The notes: generated by a model not told the origin, from the sequence alone. A stretch of 64,000 bases of DNA from Chlorogloeopsis sp. ULAP01 (GCF_030381805.1 NZ_JAUDRH010000001.1:496001-560000), one strand, 5' to 3'; positions 1 to 10,700 are shown, counted from the stretch's first letter. Made by a program: numbers and translations.

Positions 1-317
1 GTTGTGGGAATAAAAGCTCTATACTGATTGGGAGCAACTTCAAAAGCTGGGTAAGTTTTATTTCCGGTTGTAACTTTTGGATTAGAACTAGATCCTGAAT
101 TATCTACATTAATAAAAACCGATAGCGTATCTCCCAACTTTGGATTAGAGGGATTTATCTTTACTTGTAAAGCATATGCAGGTAATGCTAAAGCGACAGG
201 AAAAGCGGCAAATATCCCGCCTATGACAATTTTTGCAAGATATTTGCTTTTCGCGTTTGGCACAACTGAATCTAGTAAATGATTGCCTGAATTACTAGCA
301 CGATTTTCGGTAGTCAT
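1..317 (-). CDS. Secreted protein, N-terminal part (probably M23 peptidase family), runs off left edge
   Basis: Reading the minus strand from an ATG at 317 gives an open frame of about 105 codons that reaches the window edge without a stop. It has a charged N-terminus, a hydrophobic segment (about residues 29-48, ending in an A-Y-A-type signal cleavage site) and then a beta-rich region starting LQVKINPSNPKLGDTLSVFI. That pattern resembles the N-terminal region placed before the catalytic domain in cyanobacterial M23 peptidoglycan metallopeptidases. The catalytic part is outside the window, so the family is inferred; export is well supported. Confidence 0.55.
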   Translation of the reverse strand, partial: MTTENRASNSGNHLLDSVVPNAKSKYLAKIVIGGIFAAFPVALALPAYALQVKINPSNPKLGDTLSVFINVDNSGSSSNPKVTTGNKTYPAFEVAPNQYRAFIPT

Positions 318-1167
318 ATAGAAATAAGCTTAAACAAATCAAAATTTTACTGCTCAAAAACAGATTAAAGCATTGTATATTAGTTCCTCAACTGCACTGT
401 GCTGATTCAAAAATTGAATTTTTGCAAAGTTTTCTATATTTTTATAAAAAATTAAATTATTATTTATTTTTTTGCATACCTAATAGTTTTTTCTTATATT
501 CAGTAGCATTACTCAAATTCCAAAGGACAAAATTGTTTGTCTTTTATAATTATCGATTTGTAGTGGCTCTGAGTATTAAATCTGAATATAGGTTTACCCA
601 AAAATACCCTTTTATTTCTCATCATCAATCAGGAGCAAATTTGTTTGTCAGTAGTTGATGAGAATAAGAATAAATTACTAATAAAAGTCATATTCTCATA
701 CTCATAATTATATAAATACCTGATCCAAACTAAGAGATTTGCTTGAAAAATTCTCGGTTCATCTTGATATACATAAAATTGTCAAAGCTAATAAATTGTC
801 AAGGAGTCAGTTTAACCTAATGACCTGCCTGATACTATTTTGGAAAATGGAATTGGAAATCGCCTTCTTTATCCGGGTTGGGTAAATCCATCTGTTGCAA
901 TTATTTTTTAAATTGGTATAAAGATTGAATACGGAGGTGATTAAATTGTTGTGTGCGAAAAGCAATATGTGTGTTATCTTAACAATCGTCAGATAGTCTA
1001 TCTGATAATTTTTTATACTATCTTGCTGATTTTTATAGATAAATCTACTGCTTAATTATATAGTAGTATGCGACAAAAATTGGATTAAGTGGCAGTGTAG
1101 CGTTAGCAATCAACCTGCAAGCACATTATATAAATTTCTAATGAGTTAGATAATAGGTAAAATCTAA
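318..1167. other. AT-rich intergenic region without a convincing gene
   Basis: This 850-base stretch is strongly AT-rich. A 78-codon frame at 422-658 is low-complexity (Phe, Tyr, Leu, Ser), lacks a ribosome binding site and resembles no family, so I do not call it. The only clear structure is a short perfect palindrome with a T-run at 989-1014. Confidence 0.5.
989..1014 (+). terminator. Perfect 8-1-8 palindrome followed by T-run
   Basis: TCAGATAG (989-996) and CTATCTGA (998-1005) form an 8-bp stem around a single base, followed by a T-rich tract at 1008-1014. It looks like a small intrinsic terminator, but no gene precedes it on this strand and the one-base loop is too tight unless inner pairs open. 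An operator-type palindrome upstream of the 1168 gene is the alternative. Confidence 0.35.
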
Positions 1168-1440
1168 ATGTCAGAATCCCAAAGTTCATTTGAAAACAAC
1201 CTCAGTAATTTGAAAGCATGGATGACACGAATTAAGAGTACCTCAGGTAGCTTGAGTACAGATGATGTTTTAGTAACGCTAGAAAATATGGCTATATGGG
1301 CTGCAACTTTGGAAGCTGCATTAACCAGAGCTTGTCAACTAGCTTCATCCAGTGAGAACGATCGCGAAGCCAATCAGTTGTATCAACGTCTGATCGAACA
1401 AGCAACTCCTAATGTACGAAAGCTTTACGACTCTCTTTAA
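1168..1440 (+). CDS. Small hypothetical protein, 90 aa
   Basis: An ATG-started 90-codon frame encoding a soluble, mostly helical, Ser/Leu/Ala-rich polypeptide, without membrane segment, signal peptide or cysteine pairs. Amino-acid use is balanced and the hydrophobic spacing fits an amphipathic helical bundle, which argues that it is real. The upstream region has no strong Shine-Dalgarno, as is common in cyanobacteria. I do not recognise a family. It stands alone between a long AT-rich gap and a repeat block. Confidence 0.55.
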   Translation: MSESQSSFENNLSNLKAWMTRIKSTSGSLSTDDVLVTLENMAIWAATLEAALTRACQLASSSENDREANQLYQRLIEQATPNVRKLYDSL

Positions 1441-1561
1441 AGTTTAAATTTTTGTAGAGACGTGCCTGGTATGTCTCTACAGATTTAAAAAATATTAGTA
1501 ATGGTAATTTGGTATTAAACATCAAAAGACAAAATAGTATTAATATCAATACCTTCACAAA

Positions 1562-1850
1562 AATCCAACACCCTAGAAGGGTGTCGCTATAAGAACGAAG
1601 GCTGCCTCCGCAGACTGCAAGGATTTTAGCCCACCTCAGTGGGCTTTGTTTGTCTAGTCGTAGACGCCAAAGGCGGTGAGGGGGTCGCAGTCTTGGCGGT
1701 TCCCGTCACGATTGCGAACCCCCGAACCTGTTCGTCGAAGACGTTCCCGAAGGGTAGGGCTTCCCGTAAGGGTGGCAGTGCGCCCTTGGGGATCTCCCCC
1801 CAACCCCCCGTTGTAGCAACTGCCGTCTAGGCTTCCAGCCTGTGGGCGTT
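1562..1850. repeat. Composite dispersed repeat block
   Basis: Nested palindromes: an ACACCCT/AGGGTGT-type hairpin near 1567-1583, a GGCTGCCTCCGCAG core near 1600-1616, an AGCCCAC/GTGGGCT hairpin near 1629-1647, then a GC-rich stretch with reading-frame-like character. The same modules recur at 19243-19333, 21406-21470 and 51228-51330, and the GC-rich part resembles 4430-4700 and 15165-15245. The 63-codon frame at 1639-1830 lies wholly in this repeat and is not a gene. Confidence 0.75.
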
Positions 1851-2025
1851 TTTGAATATACTAAAAATATTCTTTATATAAAGTATAAATTCATACTTCT
1901 GAACCAAGCAAATAATCACTTGGCGAGTAACTTGACAAAGAAAAGGGCTATAACTCTCAAAAATACGTTGTTACAATCAACTGTATGCTGAAGTTAATAG
2001 GTCTTAATATTTCTTTGAAAAACTT

Positions 2026-4365
2026 GTGCAAGAAGATTTTAGGTTAATAGTCGATTTAGTATCAGTTCTAGCCGTTGCAGCCTGTGGAGGATTGCTGGCA
2101 GCACTTTTAAGACAACCTGTTTTACTTGGGTATCTAATCGGTGGTATGGTGATTGGTCCTGCCGGTTTGGGACTTATTAAAGAATTAATTCAAGTTGAGA
2201 CTCTAGCACAGTTCGGCGTTGCCTTTCTATTATTTGCTCTAGGAGTAGAGTTCTCCTTTGCGGAACTCAAAAAAGTCCAAGCGATCGCTCTTGGTGGCGG
2301 TGGTTTACAGATTACCCTAACAATTCTAGTTACTGTTTTGGTATGTGGGGTAACGGGAGCTTGGGGAGCCTTACCAGCTAAGGGCGTGTTTTTAGGGGCG
2401 ATTTTATCTTTGTCTTCGACGGCGGTTGTGCTCAAGTGCTTGATGGAGCGCAATGAAACGGAAACGCCGCACGGACAGGTAATGCTAGGTATTCTAGTGG
2501 TGCAGGATTTAGCCTTGGGGCTAATGCTTGCTGTCTTGCCAGCTCTGCATCAACCAGGAGAAGCAATTGGAATTGCAGTTCTGACAGCTTTAGCTCGAAT
2601 TAGTTTATTTGCTGCGGGTGCGGTGATTGCTGGTAAGTGGCTGATTCCACCTTTGTTGCGATTGCTAGCCCGTACGGAAAGCCGAGAGTTATTTTTATTG
2701 GGGGTGGTGGCACTGTGTTTGGGAATTGCCCTCCTGACAGAGTATTTAGGGCTGTCGATTGAAATGGGGGCATTTGTCGCGGGTTTGATGATTTCGGAAG
2801 TCGAGTATGCCGATCAAACTCTGACTTATGTGGAACCTCTACGAGACATATTTGCCAGTTTATTCTTTGCCTCGATTGGGATGTTAATCGATCCACTATT
2901 TTTGTGGAATCATCTGGAATTGATTCTGGGGCTAGTAGCACTCGTATTTATTGGTAAATTTTTAATTATTACGCCATTAGTAAAGTTATTCCGCTATCCT
3001 CTCAAAACAGCATTAATTACTGGCTTTGGATTGGCTCAAATTGGGGAATTTTCCTTTGTGCTTGCTAGTGAGGGACAAGCACTAGGATTAGTTTCTCGAC
3101 AAATATATTTAATGATTTTAGGAACAACAGCAGTAACATTAGTACTTACCCCTTTTGTACTGCGATTGGTACCAATCGTATTTGACTGGGCTGAATCAAT
3201 GCCTTGGCTGAAGCCCTATTTAAGTGGGGAAGGCAAGCCGCTAGAAGTTTCTGACGAACTCCCAATCAAGGATCATGTGGTAGTCTGCGGCTATGGGCGA
3301 GTAGGTAAGAACTTAGTCAAGTTGTTACAGCAGCATAACCTACCTGTGGTGGTGATAGACCAATCTGAAAGCAGAATTCAGCAGTTGCGCGAAGCTGGTG
3401 TACCTTATGTTTACGGAAATTGCGTGAGTTTTCACGTTCTAGAAACTGCTGGTGTCAATCAAGCCAAAGGAATGGCGATCGCACTTCCCGATCCAATGAG
3501 TATTCGTCTTAGCCTCAAACGCGCCTTAGAATTATCTCCCGAACTAGATGTAGTTGTTCGTGCCATTAACGATAAAAATATTGAAGTACTTTACCAATTA
3601 GGGGCGCGGGAAGTCGTACAACCAGAGTTTGAAGCCAGTTTGGAAATGGCAACCTACATTTTAACTGTTGTCGGATTCTCAAATACTGTGGTGCAACGAG
3701 AAATGCAACAAATCCGCAATCGCCATTATCTCGATTTGCAACCAGAACAGTCAGCCTCTCAAGTTTCTCGCCACCTGCGCCAAGCTACTCAAGATTTGAA
3801 CAGCCGTTGGTATCCTCTCCCAGATGGATCGCCCTTGACTGGCATGAGTTTAGAAGAAGCGGATATGCGTTATTTAACAGGGGTAAGCTTGATGGCTATT
3901 CGCCGCACGAATGGCGAAGAAATAGATTATCCCAGTACTGGTACTAAGTTAGAAAAAGGCGATCGCCTGTTAGTGGTGGGTTCTGACGAGGAACTCGCTG
4001 CTTTAAATGAATTTGCCTTGGGTAGAGCAGCTGTTCCCACAGACAACAGCGCTTGTCAGTGGGTGACACTCAATGCTGATTGTCCTGTGCTTGGTAAACA
4101 CCTAGCAGATTTGGATATCTTCCAACAATTGGGTGTACAGGTGCAGGCAATCCGACGAGATGGCAAGTTTATCCGCTTTCCAGATGGCAAAATCAGCTTG
4201 CAAGTCCGCGATCAATTACTATTGTGCGGTAGCTTGCAAAGTCTCAATCAACTAGAACAGCTGCTTACACCAAAAACTGAACAACCACTATCTATCCCAG
4301 TAGTCAAAGCTTCTGAAGCGGATGCTCTGAAAGAATATTTACCTACGGATAGTGTGTGGGATTAG
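2026..4365 (+). CDS. CPA2-family cation/proton antiporter with RCK domains
   Basis: A 779-residue protein starting at GTG 2026. Residues about 5-395 form 11-13 hydrophobic segments typical of the KefB/NapA-like CPA2 exchanger fold, which swaps K+ or Na+ for H+ across a membrane. A soluble regulatory part follows: an RCK-N (TrkA-N) Rossmann domain with nucleotide motif GYGRVG near residue 420, then two TrkA-C-like modules (about 585-665 and 690-770). The size and domain order fit full-length K+/H+ exchangers regulated by NAD(H) and ligand binding. Ion specificity cannot be read from the sequence. It appears monocistronic, with repeats on both sides. Confidence 0.9.
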   Translation: MQEDFRLIVDLVSVLAVAACGGLLAALLRQPVLLGYLIGGMVIGPAGLGLIKELIQVETLAQFGVAFLLFALGVEFSFAELKKVQAIALGGGGLQITLTILVTVLVCGVTGAWGALPAKGVFLGAILSLSSTAVVLKCLMERNETETPHGQVMLGILVVQDLALGLMLAVLPALHQPGEAIGIAVLTALARISLFAAGAVIAGKWLIPPLLRLLARTESRELFLLGVVALCLGIALLTEYLGLSIEMGAFVAGLMISEVEYADQTLTYVEPLRDIFASLFFASIGMLIDPLFLWNHLELILGLVALVFIGKFLIITPLVKLFRYPLKTALITGFGLAQIGEFSFVLASEGQALGLVSRQIYLMILGTTAVTLVLTPFVLRLVPIVFDWAESMPWLKPYLSGEGKPLEVSDELPIKDHVVVCGYGRVGKNLVKLLQQHNLPVVVIDQSESRIQQLREAGVPYVYGNCVSFHVLETAGVNQAKGMAIALPDPMSIRLSLKRALELSPELDVVVRAINDKNIEVLYQLGAREVVQPEFEASLEMATYILTVVGFSNTVVQREMQQIRNRHYLDLQPEQSASQVSRHLRQATQDLNSRWYPLPDGSPLTGMSLEEADMRYLTGVSLMAIRRTNGEEIDYPSTGTKLEKGDRLLVVGSDEELAALNEFALGRAAVPTDNSACQWVTLNADCPVLGKHLADLDIFQQLGVQVQAIRRDGKFIRFPDGKISLQVRDQLLLCGSLQSLNQLEQLLTPKTEQPLSIPVVKASEADALKEYLPTDSVWD

Positions 4366-4429
4366 TAATTTTTAAGAAGGCAGTCGTGATGAAACTTGTT
4401 TCATCACCAAAGATGAAAAAGGTTTTTTC

Positions 4430-4735
4430 TCTTACACCCCCAAACCCTTATACACGCCAGGTGACGCCAGTCGCTACAACGCGCTTAACCCGCAAGGGCG
4501 CGCTGGCTCCTTTATGCTGGGAAACCCGTCTACCCTCCGGGTACCCGGAGGGAACGCCAAGAGCGTACAGCAGTCCCCCATTGCCGGGAACCGCCTTTGG
4601 TGGTGGGCTGCTTCACCGCACTGGCTCCCCTACCCCTCTTTCAAGTCAGAGGGCAGAAGGGAAGTAAGGTAATTAATTGTTCTGTTCCCCGTTACCTGTT
4701 CCCTGCCTTGGTGTACGCACCTCAGCAAGGGCTAC
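4430..4735. repeat. GC-rich dispersed repeat block downstream of the antiporter
   Basis: This stretch holds the module CGCTTAACCCGCAAGGGCGC followed by a CTGGCTCC tail, then CCCTCCGGGTACCCGGAGGG-type palindromes (near 4532-4552) and tandem TTCCC/CCTG words near 4682-4706. Close variants occur at 15165-15245 and 37440-37495. A 103-codon open frame (4356-4667) runs through it but has repeat composition and no family likeness. Confidence 0.7.
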
Positions 4736-4738
4736 TTA

Positions 4739-4963
4739 TTAATTCTTTGTAATTCTTATGTAGGCGATCGCTTGCCTCCAAATCAGAGTCTGCTGGCTGT
4801 GTTCATCCACAAGGCAGATACTATGGTGATCTTGCCAAATAACTTTTCCAGTCAACATCTCATTAGTTAGCAGTTTGATTTCGGTAGGTAATGCTTGTTT
4901 AATCAGATTTTGTAATTGCCTATTACTAGGCAGTGAGGTGTCAAATTCCGTAATCATAGTCAT
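4739..4963 (-). CDS. hfq: RNA-binding protein Hfq, cyanobacterial type
   Basis: A 74-residue protein with the Sm1-type core IKLLTNEMLTGKVIWQDHHS and the Sm2-like end IWRQAIAYI. Length and pattern fit the short, divergent cyanobacterial Hfq, which forms a hexamer; in Synechocystis it is linked to motility and the type IV pilus base rather than to classical sRNA pairing. The enterobacterial KHAI-type Sm2 motif is absent, as expected for this branch. It is divergent from dapF, an arrangement I recall from other cyanobacteria. ATG 4963 is used; an in-frame ATG at 4957 is possible. Confidence 0.85.
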   Translation of the reverse strand: MTMITEFDTSLPSNRQLQNLIKQALPTEIKLLTNEMLTGKVIWQDHHSICLVDEHSQQTLIWRQAIAYIRITKN

Positions 4964-4976
4964 TAATAATTACTCA

Positions 4977-5015
4977 CGAAGTCATTAGCCACTGACGCAT
5001 GACTAATGAGATAGG
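4977..5015. repeat. Short heptamer-type repeat in the hfq-dapF divergent region
   Basis: Words of the type GTCATTAG and ATGACTAATGAG occur here in imperfect inverted arrangement. They belong to the short repeats seen better at 20577-20640 and 21331-21372. Their position between two divergent genes means they lie within the shared promoter region. Confidence 0.5.
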
Positions 5016-5048
5016 AGAAAACACAAATATAGTTCATCAATTTTGGAA

Positions 5049-5894
5049 ATGGCAATCGAATTTACTAAGTATCATGGTTTGGGTAATGATTTCATCTTGA
5101 TTGACAATCGCTTGTCATCTACTCCTGTATTGACTCCAGAGCAAGCACAGCAGTTGTGCGATCGCCACTTTGGCATCGGTGCTGATGGTGTTATTTTTGC
5201 TCTGCCTGGGGAAAATTGCACGGATTACACCATGCGGATTTTTAACTCTGATGGTTCGGAACCAGAAATGTGTGGCAATGGCATTCGCTGCCTAGCTGCT
5301 TTTTTGGCTGACTTAGAGGGAAATTCACGAACAAGCAATCAATATCGCATTCACACCCTCGCTGGTATGATCGTCCCTCAACTAATGAGCAATGATCAAG
5401 TCAAGGTAGATATGGGTATACCCAAGCTACTTGCTAATGAAATTCCCACAACTTTGTGTTCCACTAGTGAAAAAGTAATTAGTCAGCCACTAGAAGTAGC
5501 AGGGAAAACTTGGGAAGTTACTTGTGTAAGTATGGGAAACCCCCACTGCATTACTTTTGTGGAAGATGTAGCAGCAATTCCTTTGGAAACTATTGGCTCC
5601 CAATTTGAACATCACCCTGTTTTTCCTCAGCGCACAAATACTGAATTCATTCAAGTAGTACGCCCAGACTACTTAAAAATGCGAGTCTGGGAGCGCGGTG
5701 CTGGTATTACTCTCGCTTGCGGTACTGGCGCATGTGCGTCATTAGTTGCTGGAGTGTTAACAGACAGATGCGATCGCACTGCTACAGTAGAACTTCCTGG
5801 AGGCTGTTTGCAAATTGAATGGTCAGAAATCAACCAACATATTTACATGACCGGGCCTGCCACGCAAGTTTTTCAAGGAAGATATGAAATATAG
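5049..5894 (+). CDS. dapF: Diaminopimelate epimerase
   Basis: The 281-residue protein interconverts LL- and meso-diaminopimelate, feeding lysine and peptidoglycan synthesis in the cytoplasm. Both halves of the pseudo-symmetric fold are present, each with its catalytic cysteine: Cys75 in MCGNGIRC and Cys224 in ACGTGAC. The N-terminal FTKYHGLGNDF signature is intact and the length is normal. I use ATG 5049; an upstream in-frame TTG at 5043 would only add two residues. It is divergent from hfq. Confidence 0.97.
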   Translation: MAIEFTKYHGLGNDFILIDNRLSSTPVLTPEQAQQLCDRHFGIGADGVIFALPGENCTDYTMRIFNSDGSEPEMCGNGIRCLAAFLADLEGNSRTSNQYRIHTLAGMIVPQLMSNDQVKVDMGIPKLLANEIPTTLCSTSEKVISQPLEVAGKTWEVTCVSMGNPHCITFVEDVAAIPLETIGSQFEHHPVFPQRTNTEFIQVVRPDYLKMRVWERGAGITLACGTGACASLVAGVLTDRCDRTATVELPGGCLQIEWSEINQHIYMTGPATQVFQGRYEI

Positions 5895-5955
5895 GGTGAT
5901 ATGGTAATGTAATTTTTTTGGTTGTCTGTAGTTGATTCGTGGTTGGTTACTCCCC

Positions 5956-6297
5956 CTAACCACCACTGACAGCAGATCTTATTCTTCCACTACCCCTCTC
6001 ACACTCTAAAAATACTTGTGCTGGTTGAGCGCGATCATCAATCTTATATGCTTCGATGCGGTGGAGTGATAAAGCAACGCCATCACAGCACAAACAAGCA
6101 CAGACAAGAACCAGCAATTTTTTTAAGTTCAAGAATAACGATAGATTCAGCAATCTTAAGTTATAGACAACAGATCCTGCTAAATTCTCAAACTCTTCGT
6201 AATTGATAGCAACATCAACAGTACATAATAGTTTAGTTAGCACATTGCTCAGTAATTCCACGTTCAGTGTTTTATCTTTAACTAAGAGAATATTCAT
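5956..6297 (-). pseudogene. Decayed response-regulator receiver remnant
   Basis: The frame opens with MNILLVKDKTLNVELLSNVL and continues VDVAINYEEFENLA, which resembles the first helix and strands of an OmpR-type receiver. The acidic pair expected after the first strand has become K-D-K, the segment where the phospho-acceptor Asp should lie reads NLRLLNLSLF, and the rest is Leu/Cys-rich with no receiver pattern or DNA-binding domain. I read it as an eroded N-terminal receiver. A chance open frame is possible for the 3' half. Confidence 0.4.
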
Positions 6298-6786
6298 GGC
6301 GGTTATAGACCGCTTATTAACTAGATTTTTTACAAATAGAGAAAAAAACTTTATCGTTTCTTCCTAACAATGAATATATTAGTATTGGTAATTTAAGTCA
6401 AATTTAAAACACCATTAAAAGCTAAAAAGCTTTTAAAAGGACTTTTTTACGTATAAACACTTAGTAAAAGTTTTGTTAACTTACATAAACTCGCAAAAAA
6501 TCTTTTATAGCAGTATAATTACTGTAAAAAAATACCTTTAGCTACGTAAACTTAATTTAAATAGGCAAAATAATCATCTGTATGAGTAGCGGTGTTTACC
6601 TGATTTAAGATGGAAATAGGCTAGTTGCCATGAAACAAGAGCTTTATAAATCAGAAGCTTTGCTAGGGAAGTTACTCACTCACTATTCAAACTTATTAGT
6701 AGTAATCCCGATTAGGGGTGCGTTATAACGAAGCGTAACGCACCTTACTAAAGAGAAGATTTACTTAATCAATGGTCTTTTAGTGA
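6298..6786. other. AT-rich intergenic region with a repeat hairpin
   Basis: No gene is supported here. The only structured element is GGTGCGTTA (6717-6725) with TAACGCACC (6736-6744), a 9-bp perfect inverted repeat separated by 10 bases. It lies 42 bases beyond the 3' end of the Uma2 remnant and could end its transcript, although no T-run follows. Confidence 0.55.
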
Positions 6787-7427
6787 CTAGTGTAGATGTT
6801 GCTGGAGGCAAGTTTTAAAAGCTCGAATCGCCTGACTTCTACCAGCACTTAGACTTTGTTTTACATATTGATTAATCAGTTCAATAATCGGGATATCAGG
6901 AAAGTTAGGGCTGAAATTAGTTTCTATAGATTTACCCTGCTCTAGCAAGTTAATTTGTAATCCCTGCTGTGTATATCGCCAAAGTTCAGGTACTCCTAAA
7001 ATTTGGTAGTTATCAAATCTAGTGCGGGAAGTAATATCAATCTCTATCGCTAAATCTGGTGGGGGGTCTATAGTCAAATCTATACGATTTTTACCAATCA
7101 CAGCAGCATAATTCTGAATGTAAAAACAAGCATTTGGTTCGACTGCTTGATTCATATACTTATTTTTAAAGGTTGTTGAACCTAAAGACTCAAAAATAAT
7201 TTGTAATTCTTCTAAAATAATTTTTACTAAATCCCCAATAAACTCTTTCTCTTTTTCATGTTCAGGCAAGGGAACCATAATTTCTAGCCAGCCATTACTA
7301 TAAGAAAGACGTGCAGCACGATTTACCCCAATTCCTCTAAAATATTTTCTAACTGCTGCCAACTAATATCTTTAAGCAACGTTTGTTGCCCTGGTTTGAC
7401 AATAATTTGTTGCAGTTCTAAAAGCAT
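6787..7427 (-). pseudogene. Uma2-family (DUF820) endonuclease, frameshifted
   Basis: The main frame (end 6787) encodes the body of an Uma2 protein, a PD-(D/E)XK-like family very abundant in cyanobacteria: RAARLSYSNGWLEIMVPLPE, then DLTIDPPPDLAIEIDITSRT with the conserved Asp and E-I-D, and VPELWRY near the end. The expected N-terminus lies in another frame from an ATG at 7427 for 34 codons up to LENILEELG, where TAA follows directly. One missing G in the GGGG run (CCCC at 7326-7329 on the plus strand) would restore one continuous protein of about 213 residues. It is either a recent pseudogene or a homopolymer error. Confidence 0.8.
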
Positions 7428-7774
7428 ATAGTATTAAGAGGGTATAGTTCCCTGCCACCAAAGTTATCTCTAATTGTAATTTACACTCTCACTTGATATG
7501 CCCTTTACTTGCATACAGGTTATTGTTACGAATTACAACAGAAGAATAGCTAATTTTTATGGCGATCTAGTAATACAACCAGCGATCGCTGATATCGTTT
7601 TCATGCATACAGCTCACCCATTCGGGTGAATGCGATCACACCTAGCAGCATTTACCCTAAAAATAGGGACACTTTTAATTCTGCTGGTAGTAATCTCAAG
7701 ACTTTAAAAACTGCCACAATACCCATACACAACTTGTCCCAATCCATCAGTTGCTTAATATATAGAGTCAAAAA
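7428..7774. other. Intergenic region upstream of the multi-PAS kinase
   Basis: No gene seen. It contains a HIP1 octamer (GCGATCGC, near 7582) and a small TCACCC/GGGTGA hairpin at 7614-7629 with a four-base loop and no T-run. The promoter of the downstream kinase probably lies here, but no convincing hexamer pair stands out. Confidence 0.4.
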
Positions 7775-10700
7775 GTGGATGAAACTGTGAAAGCGCTGCA
7801 TATATTGGATTTTCAGCCAAGAGCATTGCCGCTACTAGAAAAAATTGCTGCTAATATACCGGGGATAATTTTTCAATTTTTACAGCAGCAGGATGGTTTT
7901 CAAAGAGTGGTTTACATTAGCTCTGGTTGTCGGGAGTTGTACGAAATAGAACCAGAAGTAGTGCAGAAAAATTTTCAGGTTTTGTACAAACTTCTTCATC
8001 CAGAAGATATAAAAGCTTTTGCAGAATCGGTAAGTAGCTCTTATATTACAGGGGAACCTTGGTGCTGGGAAGGACGGATTGTGACTCCTAGCGGCAAACT
8101 CAAATGGATTCAAGGTGCTTCTCGTCCAGAAAAGCAACCTAACGGCGATATTATTTGGGATGGGTTACTCATGGATATTACAGATCGGAAGCTGACAGAG
8201 GAAAAATTGCGAGAGAGCGAGGCACGCTATAAAGCAATTTTGGATGCTATTCCCGATCTGATGTTTCGCATTAGCCGTAATGGAGAGTATCTAGATTGTA
8301 AAGAGCAGGGTGCAAATGTAACTATTCCTAGAGCAGAAGTACTTGGCAAACGTGTGCAGGATTTATTACCCCCACACGTGGCTTTGATTTGCCAAGAGGC
8401 GATCGCTAAAACTTTGGATAGTGAGAGTTTACAAACTTGCGAATACCAACTGCCATCACCTTCAGGAATGCGAGATTATGAGGCGAGATTAGTAAAAAGT
8501 GGTAAAGACGAAGTACTGGCAATTGTCCGAGATATCACTGAACGCAAACAAGCAGAAGTGAAATTGCAAAGTCTTGCCCAAAAGTTTGCTAAAGCTTTTC
8601 GTTGTAGTCCCAATCCAATTACAATTAGCACTCTACAAGAAGGACGTTACGTAGAAGTTAATGATAGTTTTGTACAACTTAGTGGTTATGATCGCTTGGA
8701 AGCAATCGGTCATACTGCTTTTGAGTTAAATGTTTGGGTACATGAAAGCGATCGCACAAAACTATTACAACAACTACAACTACAAGGAGCCATTCGCAAC
8801 CAGGAATTTACATTTCGCAAAAAGTCTGGCGAGTTGATTTTAGTGCAACTTTCTGCCGAAATCATTGACTTAGATGGAACACCTTGTCTACTCACTATTA
8901 GTCAAGACATCACAGAGCGCAAACAAGCAGAACTTGCTCTGAGAGAATCTGAGGAAAAATTTTCTAAAGCCTTTCGTTCTAGTCCGATCCCAATTACTAT
9001 TCTCAAACTTGAAGATGGACGATATATTGATGTTAACGATGCATTTTTGGCAATAACAGGTTTTAGTCGAGAAGAAGTAATTAACTGTACCCCTAGCGAG
9101 TTAAATATTTGGACAAATTCTGAAGATGGCGACAGAATTCAAAGTTTATTACAACAACAAGGATTTATTCGTAATTTAGAAACTGAAATTCATAGCAAAT
9201 CAGGTGAGCCAAGAGTAGTATTATTTTCTGCTGAGATTATTACCATTGGTGGTGAATTTTGTATGCTTTGCGTCACCAATGATATTACTGAACGCAAGCA
9301 TGCAGAAGAATTACTACGTCTATCTTCTCGGCGCGATCGCTTGTTAGCAGAAACGCTAGTACAAATTCGGCATTCACTCAATCTCGACCACATTATACAA
9401 ACTACTGTCAACGAAGTTCGGCAATTTTTACAGGCAGACAGAGTATTTCTTGCTATTAATAATATGTATGCTAAACCTAAAATTCTTGCCGAATCACTAA
9501 ATCCTAAATATCCATCAATTCTAGACTGGAAAAGCGATGAAGCGATTTTGCAAGAATTGAGAACGCTATTAAAAACCGAGAAAGTGCGTGTAGTTGAAGA
9601 TATTACTCAAGTGGCAGTATCTCCCAAACTTGCAGCACTATATCAAAAATTCCAAACAAGAGCCGCCTTAGCTGTACCAATTATGCTGGGCAAGGAATTT
9701 TTTGGGGCATTAATTGCAAATTCTTGTGGCAAACCACGTCATTGGCAACCAATGGAAATAGATTTGCTCCAGCAGATGTCAGAACAACTGGGCATTGCGA
9801 TTCAACAAGCACAACTGTACCGACAATTAGAAGAACTCAACACAAATTTAGAACGTCAAGTAGAAGAGCGTACTGCCCAATTACGGCAAAAAATGCGAGA
9901 GCTACAAGAAATTCATCGGGTTAAAGATGTGGTGTTGCACACAGTCTCCCATGATTTACGGACTTCTGTGATGGGCAATTTGATGGTACTACAGAATCTG
10001 CTTAATCAGGGGGTAGGGACTAGGGACAAAGAAGAGGACAAGGGGAAGGAAAGAGGAGCCAGTACTCAACTAGGGTTGCCCGGCATAAAGGAGCCAGGGC
10101 GTTGGGCTAGTTCCCCGACTTGTAGCAACTGGCGTCAACTGACGTGGGAAGACAAAGAGCAAGAAGATGAATCACAATTCTCCTTGTCCGCGTGTCCGCG
10201 TGTCCCCATGTCCTATTCTATACCCGTTTCCAGTTCAATTATTGAGCGGATGATTGAGGGTAACGATCGCCAACTGCGGATGATTGACTTGTTACTAGAA
10301 ATTCATTCTAGTGAGTCACAGGGAATTATCTTGCATCGAGAAGCAGTCAAATTTAACAAATTAACAGAGGTAGTTCTCAAAGATGTGGAGCCAATTTTAA
10401 AGCAAAATCAAGCCTCTTGCCACAAATTGCTTCCTCAAGATTTACCGTTAGTGTTTGCCGATCCAACACAATTACAGAAAGTATTTGTAAATTTGTTTAC
10501 CCACAGCTTGCAAAAAAATCCGCCAGGAGTAAAACTAAAACTCTCTGTAAAAGTGGAAGCAGAAATGATTCGCTGTACTATTCAAGACAACGGTACTCCA
10601 CTGAATAAGCTAGAGTGCGATCGCCTATTTGACTTATATGTACGCGAGCCGCAAGCCCGTTGTTCCACAGACATTGGCTTAAGAATGTATCTTTGCAAGC

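Noticed and set aside
422..658. 78-codon open frame
   Set aside because: Very AT-rich, Phe/Tyr/Leu-biased, no ribosome binding site and no family likeness.
1639..1830. 63-codon open frame
   Set aside because: Lies wholly inside a dispersed GC-rich repeat; repeat DNA often gives open frames by composition.
4356..4667. 103-codon open frame overlapping the antiporter end
   Set aside because: Encoded by repeat modules found elsewhere in non-coding DNA; Pro/Thr/Gly-rich with no pattern.
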